Positions 1 through 7,934 of a stretch of DNA of 64,000 nucleotides are shown here, piece after piece. The DNA comes from Candidatus Woesearchaeota archaeon. GTDB taxonomy: Archaea > Nanobdellota > Nanobdellia > Woesearchaeales > JACJVW01. The stretch is taken from positions 6,172 through 70,171 of the forward strand of contig JACJVW010000003.1 of NCBI GenBank assembly GCA_020637435.1, in the 5' to 3' direction. The position numbers and the translations under genes were made by a program. The stretch's first letter is position 1. Each line of letters starts with the position of its first letter. The notes under the pieces are model-generated. The model was given only the letters and a program-made list of their open reading frames with translations, did no database searches and had not been told where the DNA came from.

Positions 1-1
1 G

Positions 2-955
2 CTAGGCAAGGCGCTTGGGCAGATGAGTCTTTTTGCAAAGAGCAAGGTTGTGCTTGTCGATGAAGTCGACGGCATGTCGGGCACGAAGGACCGCGGAGGT
101 ATCCCCGCTATTGTCGCTCTCATCAAGGACACCAAGTTTCCTATCTTCATCACGGCGAATGATCCTTGGGATAAGAAGTTCTCTGCGCTTCGTAAAGAGG
201 CAGAGATGACTGAGTTTAGGACATTGTCGTATATCTCTATCACTAATCTGCTCAAGCATATCTGCAAGGAAGAGGAGGTGTCGTACGACGAGGACGACCT
301 GAAGACGATCGCAAGAAGGTGTGGTGGGGATGCTCGTGCAGCTATCAATGATCTGCAGATGGTACTTGGTACTAAGAAGGTACTTGAGAAAAATGACCTG
401 CTTGCACTTAGCGAACGTGACCAGCAGGACAGTATCACTAATGCGCTGATGAAGGTGTTCAAGACTACCGATCCGGAAGTAGCGATAACCGCTTTCGACA
501 ATATTCCTGAGGATGTCAATGAGGTGTTTCTTTGGGTCGCTCATAATCTTCCGCGAGAATATAAGAAACCTGAGGATCTTGTAAGGGCTTATGACGCAAT
601 CAGCAGGGCGGATGTGTTCCAGGGTCGTATCAGGAGGCGGCAACATTGGCGTTACCTTGTGTATGTGTACGCGCTGTTGAGCGCAGGTGTTGCGACGGCG
701 AAGGATGAGAAATATAAGGGTTTCACTTCATATGAGCAGACTAAGCGGATACTTATGCTGTGGCAGGCAAAGATGAAGTATGAGAAACGCAATTCAATTT
801 CCGAGAAAATAGCTGAGAAGACACATACTTCAAAGAAGCGTGTCATCCAGGATGTGTTGCCTTTCTTTAAAGAGATGTACAAGTCTATGGACAGGAGCGC
901 TGTAGACGATGATCTTGAACTCTCCAAGGAAGAGATAGCCTGGCTTGTGAAATAA
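2..955 (+). CDS. rfcL: Replication factor C large subunit, 5'-truncated by window edge
   Basis: This is the C-terminal part of the clamp-loader large subunit, an AAA+ ATPase that opens and loads PCNA at primer-template junctions. The reading frame is open from base 2, so the Walker A region lies outside the window. Seen here are the Walker B stretch VVLVDEVDGM, the sensor-1 region ITANDPWDKK, the AAA+ lid with RCGGDARAAINDLQ (sensor 2), and a basic, helical C-terminal collar domain. These match archaeal RfcL. An internal ATG at 23 exists, but starting there would delete the strand before Walker B, so it is not a likely start. The gene stands alone on this side, followed by a HAD hydrolase on the same strand. 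Confidence 0.93.
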   Translation, partial: LGKALGQMSLFAKSKVVLVDEVDGMSGTKDRGGIPAIVALIKDTKFPIFITANDPWDKKFSALRKEAEMTEFRTLSYISITNLLKHICKEEEVSYDEDDLKTIARRCGGDARAAINDLQMVLGTKKVLEKNDLLALSERDQQDSITNALMKVFKTTDPEVAITAFDNIPEDVNEVFLWVAHNLPREYKKPEDLVRAYDAISRADVFQGRIRRRQHWRYLVYVYALLSAGVATAKDEKYKGFTSYEQTKRILMLWQAKMKYEKRNSISEKIAEKTHTSKKRVIQDVLPFFKEMYKSMDRSAVDDDLELSKEEIAWLVK

Positions 956-1036
956 CCTATGTCCAGTTTTTTCTTACAGAAGTTGATCGCTGTATGATAC
1001 GGAACATTTATTAGCGAATACATACTTTGAAAGGGT

Positions 1037-1843
1037 ATGGGATTGCGCGCGATATGTTTTGACCTGGACGGCGTACTCTATATGCCGCATGAATTTATCA
1101 GAACGATTCTACTTCATTCTGTGCGAGCGATGATCACGTATGGCTTGAAGGCTGAAGTCGATGTGGCGCTTGACAAGCTTATTGAGATCCGGAATGAGGA
1201 TACGGGTGCGACGGATCATTTCAATCGCCTCTGTCTACACTTCAATAGACAGGAAGACCCCATCATCATCGCTTCCGGTGTGGAGAAGTACCATGAGAGC
1301 AAGACTGCGTACATGCAACGTCCAAAAGGACTGGACTATGTTCTCTCAAAACTTAAGGAACACTACATCTTATGTCTTGTCTCGAATGGACGACCTATAA
1401 AGCAGGCAGACAAGGCTGTGCGGCTTGGCATAGTGCACTATTTCACAAAGTTTGGCTCAGACGCAAGTATAAGGCAACGTATGGTATATATCTCGAATGA
1501 TCCTTCAAAGATGAAACCCATGCCGTATCTTTGGAATGCTTGTACACAAGATCTAGGTGTTGATTTTAGCGAGTGTGTCATGATCGGAGACAAATTATGG
1601 GAAGACATGGTCGGCGCTAAACGTCTGGGGATGAAGACTATAAAGATAAATCAAGGTAATCACGCTCTGCTTTCCATCAAAGATTCTTTTGTGAAAGCGA
1701 AGAAATCAACTGCTTTTAAGCGTCTTTATCCCAAGGGGTTAACGCTAAAGGAGTTCACTGAGCTAGCAACTCCAGATGCTCAGGCAATCGATCTTACAGA
1801 GCTGCCTGGACTTATCCAGAATATCGCCGCAGATCTCGAATAG
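1037..1843 (+). CDS. HAD-superfamily hydrolase
   Basis: Predicted cytosolic phosphatase of the haloacid dehalogenase superfamily, 268 aa. Motif I is CFDLDGVLY (nucleophile Asp and acid/base Asp), motif II is the LVSNG segment, and motif III is IGDKLWEDMVGAKRLG, which carries the Mg-binding acidic residue. An alpha-helical cap lies between motifs I and II. The substrate cannot be told from sequence. The 3' end overlaps the convergent metallophosphoesterase by 32 nt. A GAAAGGG purine stretch lies just upstream of the ATG. After motif III the protein has a long tail of about 70 residues, more than the minimal HAD fold needs. Confidence 0.85.
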   Translation: MGLRAICFDLDGVLYMPHEFIRTILLHSVRAMITYGLKAEVDVALDKLIEIRNEDTGATDHFNRLCLHFNRQEDPIIIASGVEKYHESKTAYMQRPKGLDYVLSKLKEHYILCLVSNGRPIKQADKAVRLGIVHYFTKFGSDASIRQRMVYISNDPSKMKPMPYLWNACTQDLGVDFSECVMIGDKLWEDMVGAKRLGMKTIKINQGNHALLSIKDSFVKAKKSTAFKRLYPKGLTLKEFTELATPDAQAIDLTELPGLIQNIAADLE

Positions 1844-2510
1844 TCCCAAAAGACTTGAGTTCTCCATCATGGGTTATGGTCACGTTGAAATTATCTATCT
1901 CTTTTAGGTAGGGACTGAGCAAACGTTCGCGAAGAACATCGGTGCCCTGTGTCAAGACATTGCAGGAAGGATGTACCAACAGGCGTAAACCTTTCCATTT
2001 TCCATCAAGGAAGCATTTGAATGTCTCTTCCATAGCACCTTCACGGATGGTGACCGCTGGGTGTTCGTGACCGATGATGACAGTGTCTACTTCATTTGGC
2101 ATCTGTCGTATGATGTGGCCGTGCGTGACACCTATGGAGCCGAATACATACGTATCAAGCATACGCATATTGAGATCCTCTAATATCGGGCCAAGGATCA
2201 TGTCATGATTGCCTTTGATGATGATGAGTTCGTGTTTGCGGGCCAGAAAACGAAGAAGTTTCTTGACTTCTTCAGATTCCTTGAAGAGGATGCCGCCGAT
2301 GTGATGCTTGATGTCACCGTTGAGTATTATCTTTTTTGGACATACCTTTAGCAACATTTGTTCTAAGCGCTTAATGGTCTTCTCGAATTGATTCTGCGGC
2401 ACATGGATACCTGTCTGACGAAGCACCGCTTCGTAGCCCAGGTGAATATCACCTATGATCAGAGTATTATCTATCACCCATCCAAGGTCTTGCATGCGTA
2501 TATCTGGCAT
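1812..2510 (-). CDS. Calcineurin-like metallophosphoesterase (archaeal SbcD-like family)
   Basis: Predicted metal-dependent phosphoesterase, 232 aa. The five signature blocks are in order: GDIHLGYE (metal ligands D and H), NGDIKHH (GDxxH-like), KGNHD (GNHD), THGHI and GHEHP (GHxH-like). This set is typical of small archaeal phosphoesterases next to or remote from helicases; the substrate is unknown. It is convergent with the HAD hydrolase and overlaps its last 32 nt. Its start is 145 nt from the divergent tbp start, so both promoters sit in the same AT-rich region. Confidence 0.85.
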   Translation of the reverse strand: MPDIRMQDLGWVIDNTLIIGDIHLGYEAVLRQTGIHVPQNQFEKTIKRLEQMLLKVCPKKIILNGDIKHHIGGILFKESEEVKKLLRFLARKHELIIIKGNHDMILGPILEDLNMRMLDTYVFGSIGVTHGHIIRQMPNEVDTVIIGHEHPAVTIREGAMEETFKCFLDGKWKGLRLLVHPSCNVLTQGTDVLRERLLSPYLKEIDNFNVTITHDGELKSFGTIRDLRRYSG

Positions 2511-2565
2511 AGAGGTCCATAATCTCGTCTTTCATATAAGAATTTTGGCTACCAGAGGTAGATTT

Positions 2566-2654
2566 TTGGCTATTTATAAAGAAACATTTAAAAAGGTCAA
2601 AGTATTCTTCTTTATAAATCCTTAAAAAGGGTTTATAATCTTGGGGGTATTAAC
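2566..2654 (+). promoter_or_regulatory. Promoter and leader of tbp
   Basis: Two TATA-like boxes are visible, ATTTATAAAG near 2571-2580 and CTTTATAAATCC near 2610-2621, followed by a GGGGGT ribosome-binding sequence about 8 nt before the ATG at 2655. A second TATTTATAAAG-like box may allow two start sites. Because the product is TBP itself, autoregulation by promoter occupancy is possible, but that is inference. Confidence 0.5.
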
Positions 2655-3209
2655 ATGGCAAAAACCACTGTTGTCAACATGGTAATTTCTACCGCTCTAG
2701 AAGAGCACATCAATCTGGATAAGTTAGCTTCTACGCTTCCGAACACTGAGTATAATCCTGAGCAGTTTCCAGGACTGATTATGAGAATCAAGGATCCTAA
2801 AACCTCAGCCCTTATCTTCACCAGTGGACGAGTCGTCTGCACAGGAGCAAAGAATATGGCTGATGCTGAGCGTTCAGTACAGAACATCATCGAATCGCTC
2901 AAAAAGATAAAGGTCCATATCAAGATCAAACCTATACTACATGTACAGAATATGGTCGCGGCAGGTTCACTAGGTTATGACCTGAATCTGAACAAACTTG
3001 CTATAACACTGAACAACGTTGAATACGAACCTGAACAGTTCCCGGGTCTTGTGTACAAGATCAAATCACCTAAGACCAGTTTCCTACTGTTCGGCAATGG
3101 TAAGATCGTTGTTACCGGTATCAAGAATGATGCGGATTTGGTTAAGTCTGTAGAGGTTCTTGAAGAGACTCTTGGAAAAGTCATGGACACCGGCAAGAAG
3201 AAAAAATAA
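2655..3209 (+). CDS. tbp: TATA-box-binding protein
   Basis: General transcription factor that binds the TATA box and, with TFB, recruits archaeal RNA polymerase. The 184-aa protein shows the two pseudo-symmetric repeats of the saddle fold. Each has the signature EYxPEQFPGL (residues about 33-42 and 123-132) followed by KxPKTS and a TGxKNxAD block. The lengths agree with archaeal TBP. The extreme C-terminus ends in a short lysine run (GKKKK) instead of the acidic tail of some euryarchaeal TBPs. It is preceded by a clear Shine-Dalgarno sequence and two TATA boxes. Confidence 0.97.
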   Translation: MAKTTVVNMVISTALEEHINLDKLASTLPNTEYNPEQFPGLIMRIKDPKTSALIFTSGRVVCTGAKNMADAERSVQNIIESLKKIKVHIKIKPILHVQNMVAAGSLGYDLNLNKLAITLNNVEYEPEQFPGLVYKIKSPKTSFLLFGNGKIVVTGIKNDADLVKSVEVLEETLGKVMDTGKKKK

Positions 3210-3265
3210 TTTTTTTATTTACCCTCTTTCTGTAATCGTTAAGAAGAAGGAAAAAAAATGGACAT

Positions 3266-3367
3266 TTAGTCCATTAAGCCTTCATCGTCGGAATCGTCAC
3301 CAAAAGAAAGTTCCGCAAAGTCTTCGCCGATTTCAGCTGAATATTCGAGTGACTCGTCGTCATACAT
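3266..3367 (-). CDS. Possible small acidic protein (33 aa)
   Basis: A short frame in an otherwise gene-free 315-nt gap encodes a very acidic 33-aa peptide starting MYDDESLEYS and ending DDSDDEGLMD. A TATA-like TTTTTATAG lies near 3420-3428 on the minus strand, and an AGAAGGGG purine stretch is about 15 nt upstream of the ATG. The composition, with 13 Asp/Glu and no Lys or Arg, is not what random sequence would give. No family is recognised, and expression is unproven. The rest of the gap (3210-3265, 3368-3524) holds T-rich tracts suitable for terminating tbp and nothing else recognisable. Confidence 0.4.
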   Translation of the reverse strand: MYDDESLEYSAEIGEDFAELSFGDDSDDEGLMD

Positions 3368-3524
3368 TATTTACACAAAACCCCTTCTACTGTGTTTAGG
3401 GAATCCATGAAGACACTTCTATAAAAACATTTCGCTACATTAGCAGTGTTTTTGCATAGAAAAAAAATGTAGGTGCTACTACTTTTAATACTTTGAAATA
3501 AAGAATAATAGAGGAATAAAAAAT

Positions 3525-4106
3525 TTAATACTGCCTTCGCAGCATGCTTGCTTTCTTTGAAGGACGAACCTTTTCAGCTCCTTTGCCTTTGTTCATAAGG
3601 CCTCGGGACTTTCGACCAGCTGTTGTCTTTCCTCTAAAAGCACGTCCTTTGTGCTTGTCTTGGGTGATCCAGCTTAGGTTCTTGTCTTTCTTAATAGCAG
3701 GATGGGCACGGTCAACAAGGATGACTTCATACCATGCATGCTTTCCGTCTTTCGCAAGGTAGTAGCTTCCAAGTGCCTCGCAGTTAGGGAACGCTTTGCT
3801 AGCGCGCTCTTCAGCTACCTGCTGATAGTTCTTGTCAAGGACCATCTTCTGTCTGGAATGTTTCGGACGTCGTCCTCCCATCTCATCAGGTCGCATATGT
3901 CCGCCTCGCATGACACGCTGACGTACGACGACGATTCCCTGCTTGGCTTTGTAGCCGATAGAACGTGCACGGTCAAGCCTCGTCGGTTTTGCGATCCTTG
4001 TGGTGACCGGTTCTCTTCGCCATTCAATAAGATGCTCTTTCCAGGAGTCTCCGAGATTTTTCTTCGGAGCTTTCCATAGGTCTTTTAGATATTTGTATAA
4101 GCTCAT
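3525..4106 (-). CDS. rpl15e: Large ribosomal subunit protein L15e
   Basis: Archaeal/eukaryotic-type 50S protein, 193 aa, strongly basic. It starts MSLYKYLKDLWK and contains the conserved RVMRGGHMRPDEMGGRRPKH-like central block, the WYEVILVDRAHPAIKKD segment and the C-terminal RGLMNKGKGAEKVRPSKK tail. Length and order match the family. A GGAGG Shine-Dalgarno sequence lies about 8 nt upstream of the ATG. A minus-strand TATA box (TTTATAAATG) near 4200-4210 would give a leader of about 70-80 nt. The gene is divergent from sepF. Confidence 0.97.
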   Translation of the reverse strand: MSLYKYLKDLWKAPKKNLGDSWKEHLIEWRREPVTTRIAKPTRLDRARSIGYKAKQGIVVVRQRVMRGGHMRPDEMGGRRPKHSRQKMVLDKNYQQVAEERASKAFPNCEALGSYYLAKDGKHAWYEVILVDRAHPAIKKDKNLSWITQDKHKGRAFRGKTTAGRKSRGLMNKGKGAEKVRPSKKASMLRRQY

Positions 4107-4440
4107 TATATAGCCTCCATATTTTAGTCTGCTTTGCAGTCAATACCTATTCAGGAAAGCCATTTCCCACATCCAGGTATCAGTCTGGTGGATTTCTGAG
4201 GCATTTATAAAGCTTCCTGTGAAGTTTCTATAGACTCGGGCTAGATTCCAGTCGGGATGTGCTTGTTAATCACTCCGGAGTAACTTAATTCATACCAACT
4301 CCTGCCAGTCCCAACTTTCCCTAAAATAAAGGAGTTCGTGGTTCTCCTTCGAAAAACCGGTTCTCCCTAATCAAAACCTTTAAATAGTGGCTATAGTCCT
4401 TGAAATCGTATATGTCATGCTCATTGGGAGGCTGTGTAAT
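4107..4440. promoter_or_regulatory. Divergent promoter region between rpl15e and sepF
   Basis: This 334-nt gap holds the minus-strand TATA (near 4200) and Shine-Dalgarno sequence of rpl15e. For sepF it holds a plus-strand TATA-like CCTTTAAATAG (4377-4387) and the GGGAGG ribosome-binding site at 4426-4431. The middle (about 4215-4370) has short complementary stretches but no gene or convincing RNA. Confidence 0.5.
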
Positions 4441-4854
4441 ATGAGAAAATTCCTATCAAAAATCAGATCGGCTATCAATCCGCCGGAAGAGACTGACCAG
4501 GAAGATGGTTATGTCGAGATTGAGGGTGAATCAGAAAGCCCTCAGAAGAAGATTGTAGTCAGACCTTTCACACTTAAAGAGTTCGAAGATATCAAAGATA
4601 TTCTGGAAACCCTGCGGAAAGGGAATACCATTTGTCTGGTCAACATCAAACCGCTCAAAGACAAGGACTTGCTTGAGCTTAAACAGGCTATCAATAAACT
4701 GAAGAAGACCTGTGACGCTCATGATGGCGAGATAGCCGGCTTTGGTGAAGAATGGATCGTTGTGACTCCATCATTCGCGACAATCTACAAGAGCAAGGCT
4801 ATGCCTACTGTGGATGACGATGATGAAGAACGCTCCAATCTACAGACCTATTGA
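4441..4854 (+). CDS. sepF: Cell-division protein SepF, archaeal type
   Basis: Membrane anchor for FtsZ filaments. The protein is 137 aa from the ATG at 4441, chosen because GGGAGG lies 9 nt upstream; upstream in-frame codons would run into the promoter. Its layout is typical: an N-terminal short basic amphipathic helix (MRKFLSKIRSAI) for membrane binding, an acidic linker, then the compact SepF domain from about residue 36. Family features are VVRPFTLKEFEDIKDI, the NTICLVNIKPL strand and the GEEWIVVTPSFATIYK segment. FtsZ is in the same window at 47.1-48.1 kb, so the two division partners are not in one operon. Confidence 0.9.
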   Translation: MRKFLSKIRSAINPPEETDQEDGYVEIEGESESPQKKIVVRPFTLKEFEDIKDILETLRKGNTICLVNIKPLKDKDLLELKQAINKLKKTCDAHDGEIAGFGEEWIVVTPSFATIYKSKAMPTVDDDDEERSNLQTY

Positions 4855-4906
4855 TTCTTTTTATTAAGATACTTTTTTAAATTGGTCGTTGTTTGATTCT
4901 TCTCAC

Positions 4907-5001
4907 GGGTCCATAGCTTAGCCTGGTATAGCATTCGGCTCTTAATTGGGCTTTTCCAAGCTGAAACCGAAAGGTCGGGGGTTCGAATCCCTCTGGACCC
5001 A
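4907..5001 (+). tRNA. tRNA-Lys(CUU) with a 21-nt anticodon-loop intron
   Basis: The acceptor strand GGGTCCA pairs with TGGACCC, the T arm is GGGGG-TTCGAAT-CCCTC, and the discriminator is A at 5001. CCA is not encoded. The anticodon stem TTCGG/CCGAA (4934-4938/4967-4971) encloses the loop CTCTTA, with anticodon CTT at 4941-4943. A 21-nt intron at 4945-4965 sits at the canonical 37/38 position and contains a TTGG/CCAA hairpin consistent with a bulge-helix-bulge motif. The gene is followed without a gap by three tandem 105-bp units that each end in a copy of its 3' terminus. Confidence 0.93.
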
Positions 5002-5316
5002 TACCTCTTCTTTAAGTCTATCTGTCTGAACCCCGGGGTTCGAATTGTTGTGAACGAAGTGAACAACATAGACATGAGCTTGCTCATGGCGTTCCCTCTG
5101 GACCCATACCTCTTCTTTAAGTCTATCTTTCTGAACCTTGGGGTTCGAATTGTTGTGAACGAAGTGAACAACATAGACATGAGCTTGCTCATGGCGTTCC
5201 CTCTGGACCCATATATCTTCTTTAAGTCTATCTGTCTGAACTTTGGGGTTCGAATTGTTGTGAACGAAGTGAACAACATAGACATGAGCTTGCTCATGGC
5301 GTTCCCTCTTGGTCCA
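5002..5316 (+). repeat. Three tandem 105-bp tRNA-Lys 3'-end units with T-loop inserts
   Basis: Units are 5002-5106, 5107-5211 and 5212-5316. Each starts with a pyrimidine-rich spacer, then GAACYYYGGGGTTCGAAT, which looks like the 5' side of a T arm. An insert follows with hairpin 1 (GTTGT/ACAAC), an ATAGA linker, hairpin 2 (CATGAG-CTTG-CTCATG) and GCGT. The unit ends with CCCTCTGGACCCA, the 3' T-stem and acceptor strand of the tRNA. The third unit ends CTTGGTCCA instead. The three units differ mainly by C-to-T changes in the GAACCCCGGGGTTC palindrome. The same insert follows tRNA-Leu (30.7 kb) and a tRNA-Pro-like gene (51.9 kb). Confidence 0.9.
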
Positions 5317-5527
5317 TATACCCTTATTTTTCTTAATTGTGTCGATAGAAATTATGCCTTAATAAGGAGTCTTCCATATGCATGAAGACTACTACTGCGA
5401 CCCCCCTGGGAGCATATCCCTACTTCCAGAGCAATAACTTTTTAAAGTATAAAATTCCTACTTATCGGAGAGTAGCAACACTCATTCTAAAAGAGGTGCT
5501 GAGTACAGCATAGAGAGGTACAAACAA

Positions 5528-6421
5528 ATGAAAAAAAGTTTAGTGATTATTGGATTACTATTTATGAGCCTGTTCGTATACGCGGAGGGCCAGACACATG
5601 TTTATGTAGAAGGATATGTTATGGATGACTTGGGTAACAAGTACGGCAATATGGATGTTCATGCATACATGGACGAGGGAGATGGAGTTTTTTCCTCTTC
5701 TGATCGATTGTATGATACTGTAGTCTCAGAGCTTTCGAACGGTATACACAACGGCTATTACTGGTTGAATATACCTGCATCTGACTTTGAAGTCGGTGCT
5801 ACTATGTTCATCGTCTATCAAAATGTAAGCCATGAAGCTATCGTTACTCTTGCTGACCTTAAAGCCATGAACTATAAGAAGGATCTTAAGATTGTTGAGA
5901 AGAACTTAGAAGTTGAGGGTGTGGAAGCAGAGACTGAAGATTCTATGGAAGAGACATCTGTGGATGAAGTGACTGAAGAGGAGACTGAGGATACTATGGA
6001 AAATACTGCTGATGTAGAAGTAGCTGAAGAAGAGACTGAGGATTCTATGGAAGAGACTTCTGAGGAAGAAGTAGCTGAAGAAGAGACTGAGGACTCTATG
6101 GAAGAGACTTCTGATGTAGAAGTAGCTGAAGAAGAGACTGAGGACTCTATGGAAGAGACTTCTGATGTAGAAGTAGCTGAAGAAGAAACTGAGGACTCTA
6201 TGGAGGACACTGTTGAAGAAGAGGCTGTACCAGAAGAAGAAACTTCTGAAGATGAGTCTGATGCGGAGAAAGACGAAGGTATGCAAGTCACTATGCCAAG
6301 CATCGGCGGCAATATGTCACTATTCGTCGGAGCAGGTGTCGTCATCATCCTTTTGCTCATCCTGGCTTGGATCTTCAGTTCAAGGTCCAGAGGCAGGAAA
6401 CCGGACTACGTTGTCCGATAA
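5528..6421 (+). CDS. Membrane-anchored surface protein with acidic 17-aa repeats
   Basis: Predicted secreted protein anchored at the C-terminus, 297 aa. A signal peptide (MKKSLVIIGLLFMSLFVYA) is followed by a beta-rich domain of about 110 residues. Next is an extremely acidic stalk (about 135-240) made of 17-residue repeats around VAEEETEDSMEETSD, encoded by near-identical 51-bp DNA repeats between about 5920 and 6220. A short linker, a transmembrane helix (VGAGVVIILLLILAWIF) and a basic cytoplasmic end (RSRGRKP) complete it. A GAGAGGT ribosome-binding site precedes the ATG. The function is unknown; the layout fits a cell-surface spacer or adhesin. Repeat copy number is likely to vary between strains. 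Confidence 0.8.
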   Translation: MKKSLVIIGLLFMSLFVYAEGQTHVYVEGYVMDDLGNKYGNMDVHAYMDEGDGVFSSSDRLYDTVVSELSNGIHNGYYWLNIPASDFEVGATMFIVYQNVSHEAIVTLADLKAMNYKKDLKIVEKNLEVEGVEAETEDSMEETSVDEVTEEETEDTMENTADVEVAEEETEDSMEETSEEEVAEEETEDSMEETSDVEVAEEETEDSMEETSDVEVAEEETEDSMEDTVEEEAVPEEETSEDESDAEKDEGMQVTMPSIGGNMSLFVGAGVVIILLLILAWIFSSRSRGRKPDYVVR

Positions 6422-6454
6422 GCTTTTATTTTCTTTATTCATTCAACTTTTTCT

Positions 6455-7849
6455 ATGGATATTTTCCTGACTAATACACTTGGCAAGACCAAGCAACGAT
6501 TCACACCTATCACTCCGGGAAAGGTCAGTATATACACCTGTGGTCCTACAGTGTATCATTATGCTCATATAGGAAACCTTCGTTCTTTTGTGTTTGCTGA
6601 CCTGCTTAAACGCATGTTCATCGCAAATAACTACAAGGTAGAGCATGTGATGAATATTACTGATGTAGGTCATCTGACGAGCGATGCGGATGACGGTGAG
6701 GACAAGCTTGAGAAGGGGGCTAGGCGTGAAGGAAAGACTGTCTGGGAAGTGGCTCAATATTATACCGACCATTTTATGGAAGACTTGAGCAGGCTTAACA
6801 TTATGCTCCCCGACCACATGCCGAAGGCTACCGACCACATTGCTGAGATGATAAGTATCATCAAGAACCTAGAGGAGAAAGGATATACGTATATCGCTGA
6901 AGGTAATGTCTATTTCGATACGCAGAAATATGCTGAGTATGCTGATTTTGCAGGACTGAAGCTTAATGAGGAAGATGCTCGGTCACGTGTGGATGAGGAT
7001 GAACATAAGAAGAGTCCCTTCGATTTTGTCCTTTGGTTCACCCGTTACAAATACAGTTCTCATGAGATGGAATGGGACAGTCCCTGGGGCCGAGGGTTTC
7101 CGGGCTGGCATATTGAATGCAGCGCAATGTCGACAAAATATCTTGGAGATCATTTTGATATCCATACCGGAGGCATTGATCACATTCCTGTGCATCATAC
7201 GAATGAGATCGCTCAGAGCACTTGTGCGTTTGGCCATAAATGGGTCAACTACTGGATGCACAACAATTTCCTTGTGCTTGGCGAAGATGAGAAGATATCA
7301 AAGTCGAAAGATAATTTTCTTCGCTTGCAGACATTGATGGACAAAGGCATCTCTGGTCTTGATTATCGGTATTTCCTTCTTGGCGCTCACTACCGTAAAC
7401 CTCAGACATTCTCATTTGAAGGGCTTGAAGCAGCAAAGACTAGTCTTCGCAAGCTTGTGCAGAAGTACAAGGATGTTTCCGTCCGTGATGGACGTAATGA
7501 AGATGAATTCGATATCTTCTATACGAAATTCCTGGAAGCGATGAATGATGACTTGAATACTCCTCAGGCACTGGCAGTGTTCTGGGAGACCGTGCAAGAC
7601 ACCAACATTGATGTTGGGACGAAGAGGTCGCTGTTTGATGCGTATGATGCTGTGCTTGGCATAGGGCTTAAGGAACAGGCAGAACGAAAAGAGGAAATCC
7701 CGGATGATGTCCTTGCGCTTAAATCTGAGCGGGACAAGGCGCGGGTTTTGAAGAACTGGGCGGAATCTGACCGACTACGAGATGAGATTGTGTCTAAAGG
7801 TTTTGAAGTGCTTGACTCTAAGGATGGTACTGAAATTAGAAAGGCCTAA
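6455..7849 (+). CDS. cysS: Cysteinyl-tRNA synthetase
   Basis: Class I aminoacyl-tRNA synthetase that charges tRNA-Cys, 464 aa, normal length. Visible motifs are YTCGPTVYHYAHIGNLR, containing the HIGH-type signature and a Zn-binding Cys, GWHIECSAM with a second Zn-binding Cys, HHTNE, and KISKSKDN, the KMSKS loop. The C-terminal helical anticodon-binding part includes a DALS-like segment. The direct enzyme means this organism need not use the SepRS/SepCysS route. The start follows the preceding stop by 33 nt. Confidence 0.96.
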   Translation: MDIFLTNTLGKTKQRFTPITPGKVSIYTCGPTVYHYAHIGNLRSFVFADLLKRMFIANNYKVEHVMNITDVGHLTSDADDGEDKLEKGARREGKTVWEVAQYYTDHFMEDLSRLNIMLPDHMPKATDHIAEMISIIKNLEEKGYTYIAEGNVYFDTQKYAEYADFAGLKLNEEDARSRVDEDEHKKSPFDFVLWFTRYKYSSHEMEWDSPWGRGFPGWHIECSAMSTKYLGDHFDIHTGGIDHIPVHHTNEIAQSTCAFGHKWVNYWMHNNFLVLGEDEKISKSKDNFLRLQTLMDKGISGLDYRYFLLGAHYRKPQTFSFEGLEAAKTSLRKLVQKYKDVSVRDGRNEDEFDIFYTKFLEAMNDDLNTPQALAVFWETVQDTNIDVGTKRSLFDAYDAVLGIGLKEQAERKEEIPDDVLALKSERDKARVLKNWAESDRLRDEIVSKGFEVLDSKDGTEIRKA

Positions 7850-7934
7850 GTAAATTTAGCTGGTAATGCTATCTTGACAGCACATGGTGCGGTATTTAAC
7901 AAGTTTTAAATAACAAATTTCAGCGTCATACCCT

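Noticed and set aside
5002..5316. CRISPR array
   Set aside because: The repeats abut each other with no unique spacers; the whole 105-bp unit is repeated.
4848..5385. Open frames on both strands across the tRNA-Lys repeats
   Set aside because: They arise because a 105-bp repeat (divisible by three) keeps any stop-free frame open; the DNA is explained by tRNA-derived units.
5906..6360. Long open frames antisense to the acidic-repeat protein
   Set aside because: They are a by-product of the GAA/GAG-rich repeats; the sense frame has a ribosome-binding site, signal peptide and membrane anchor.
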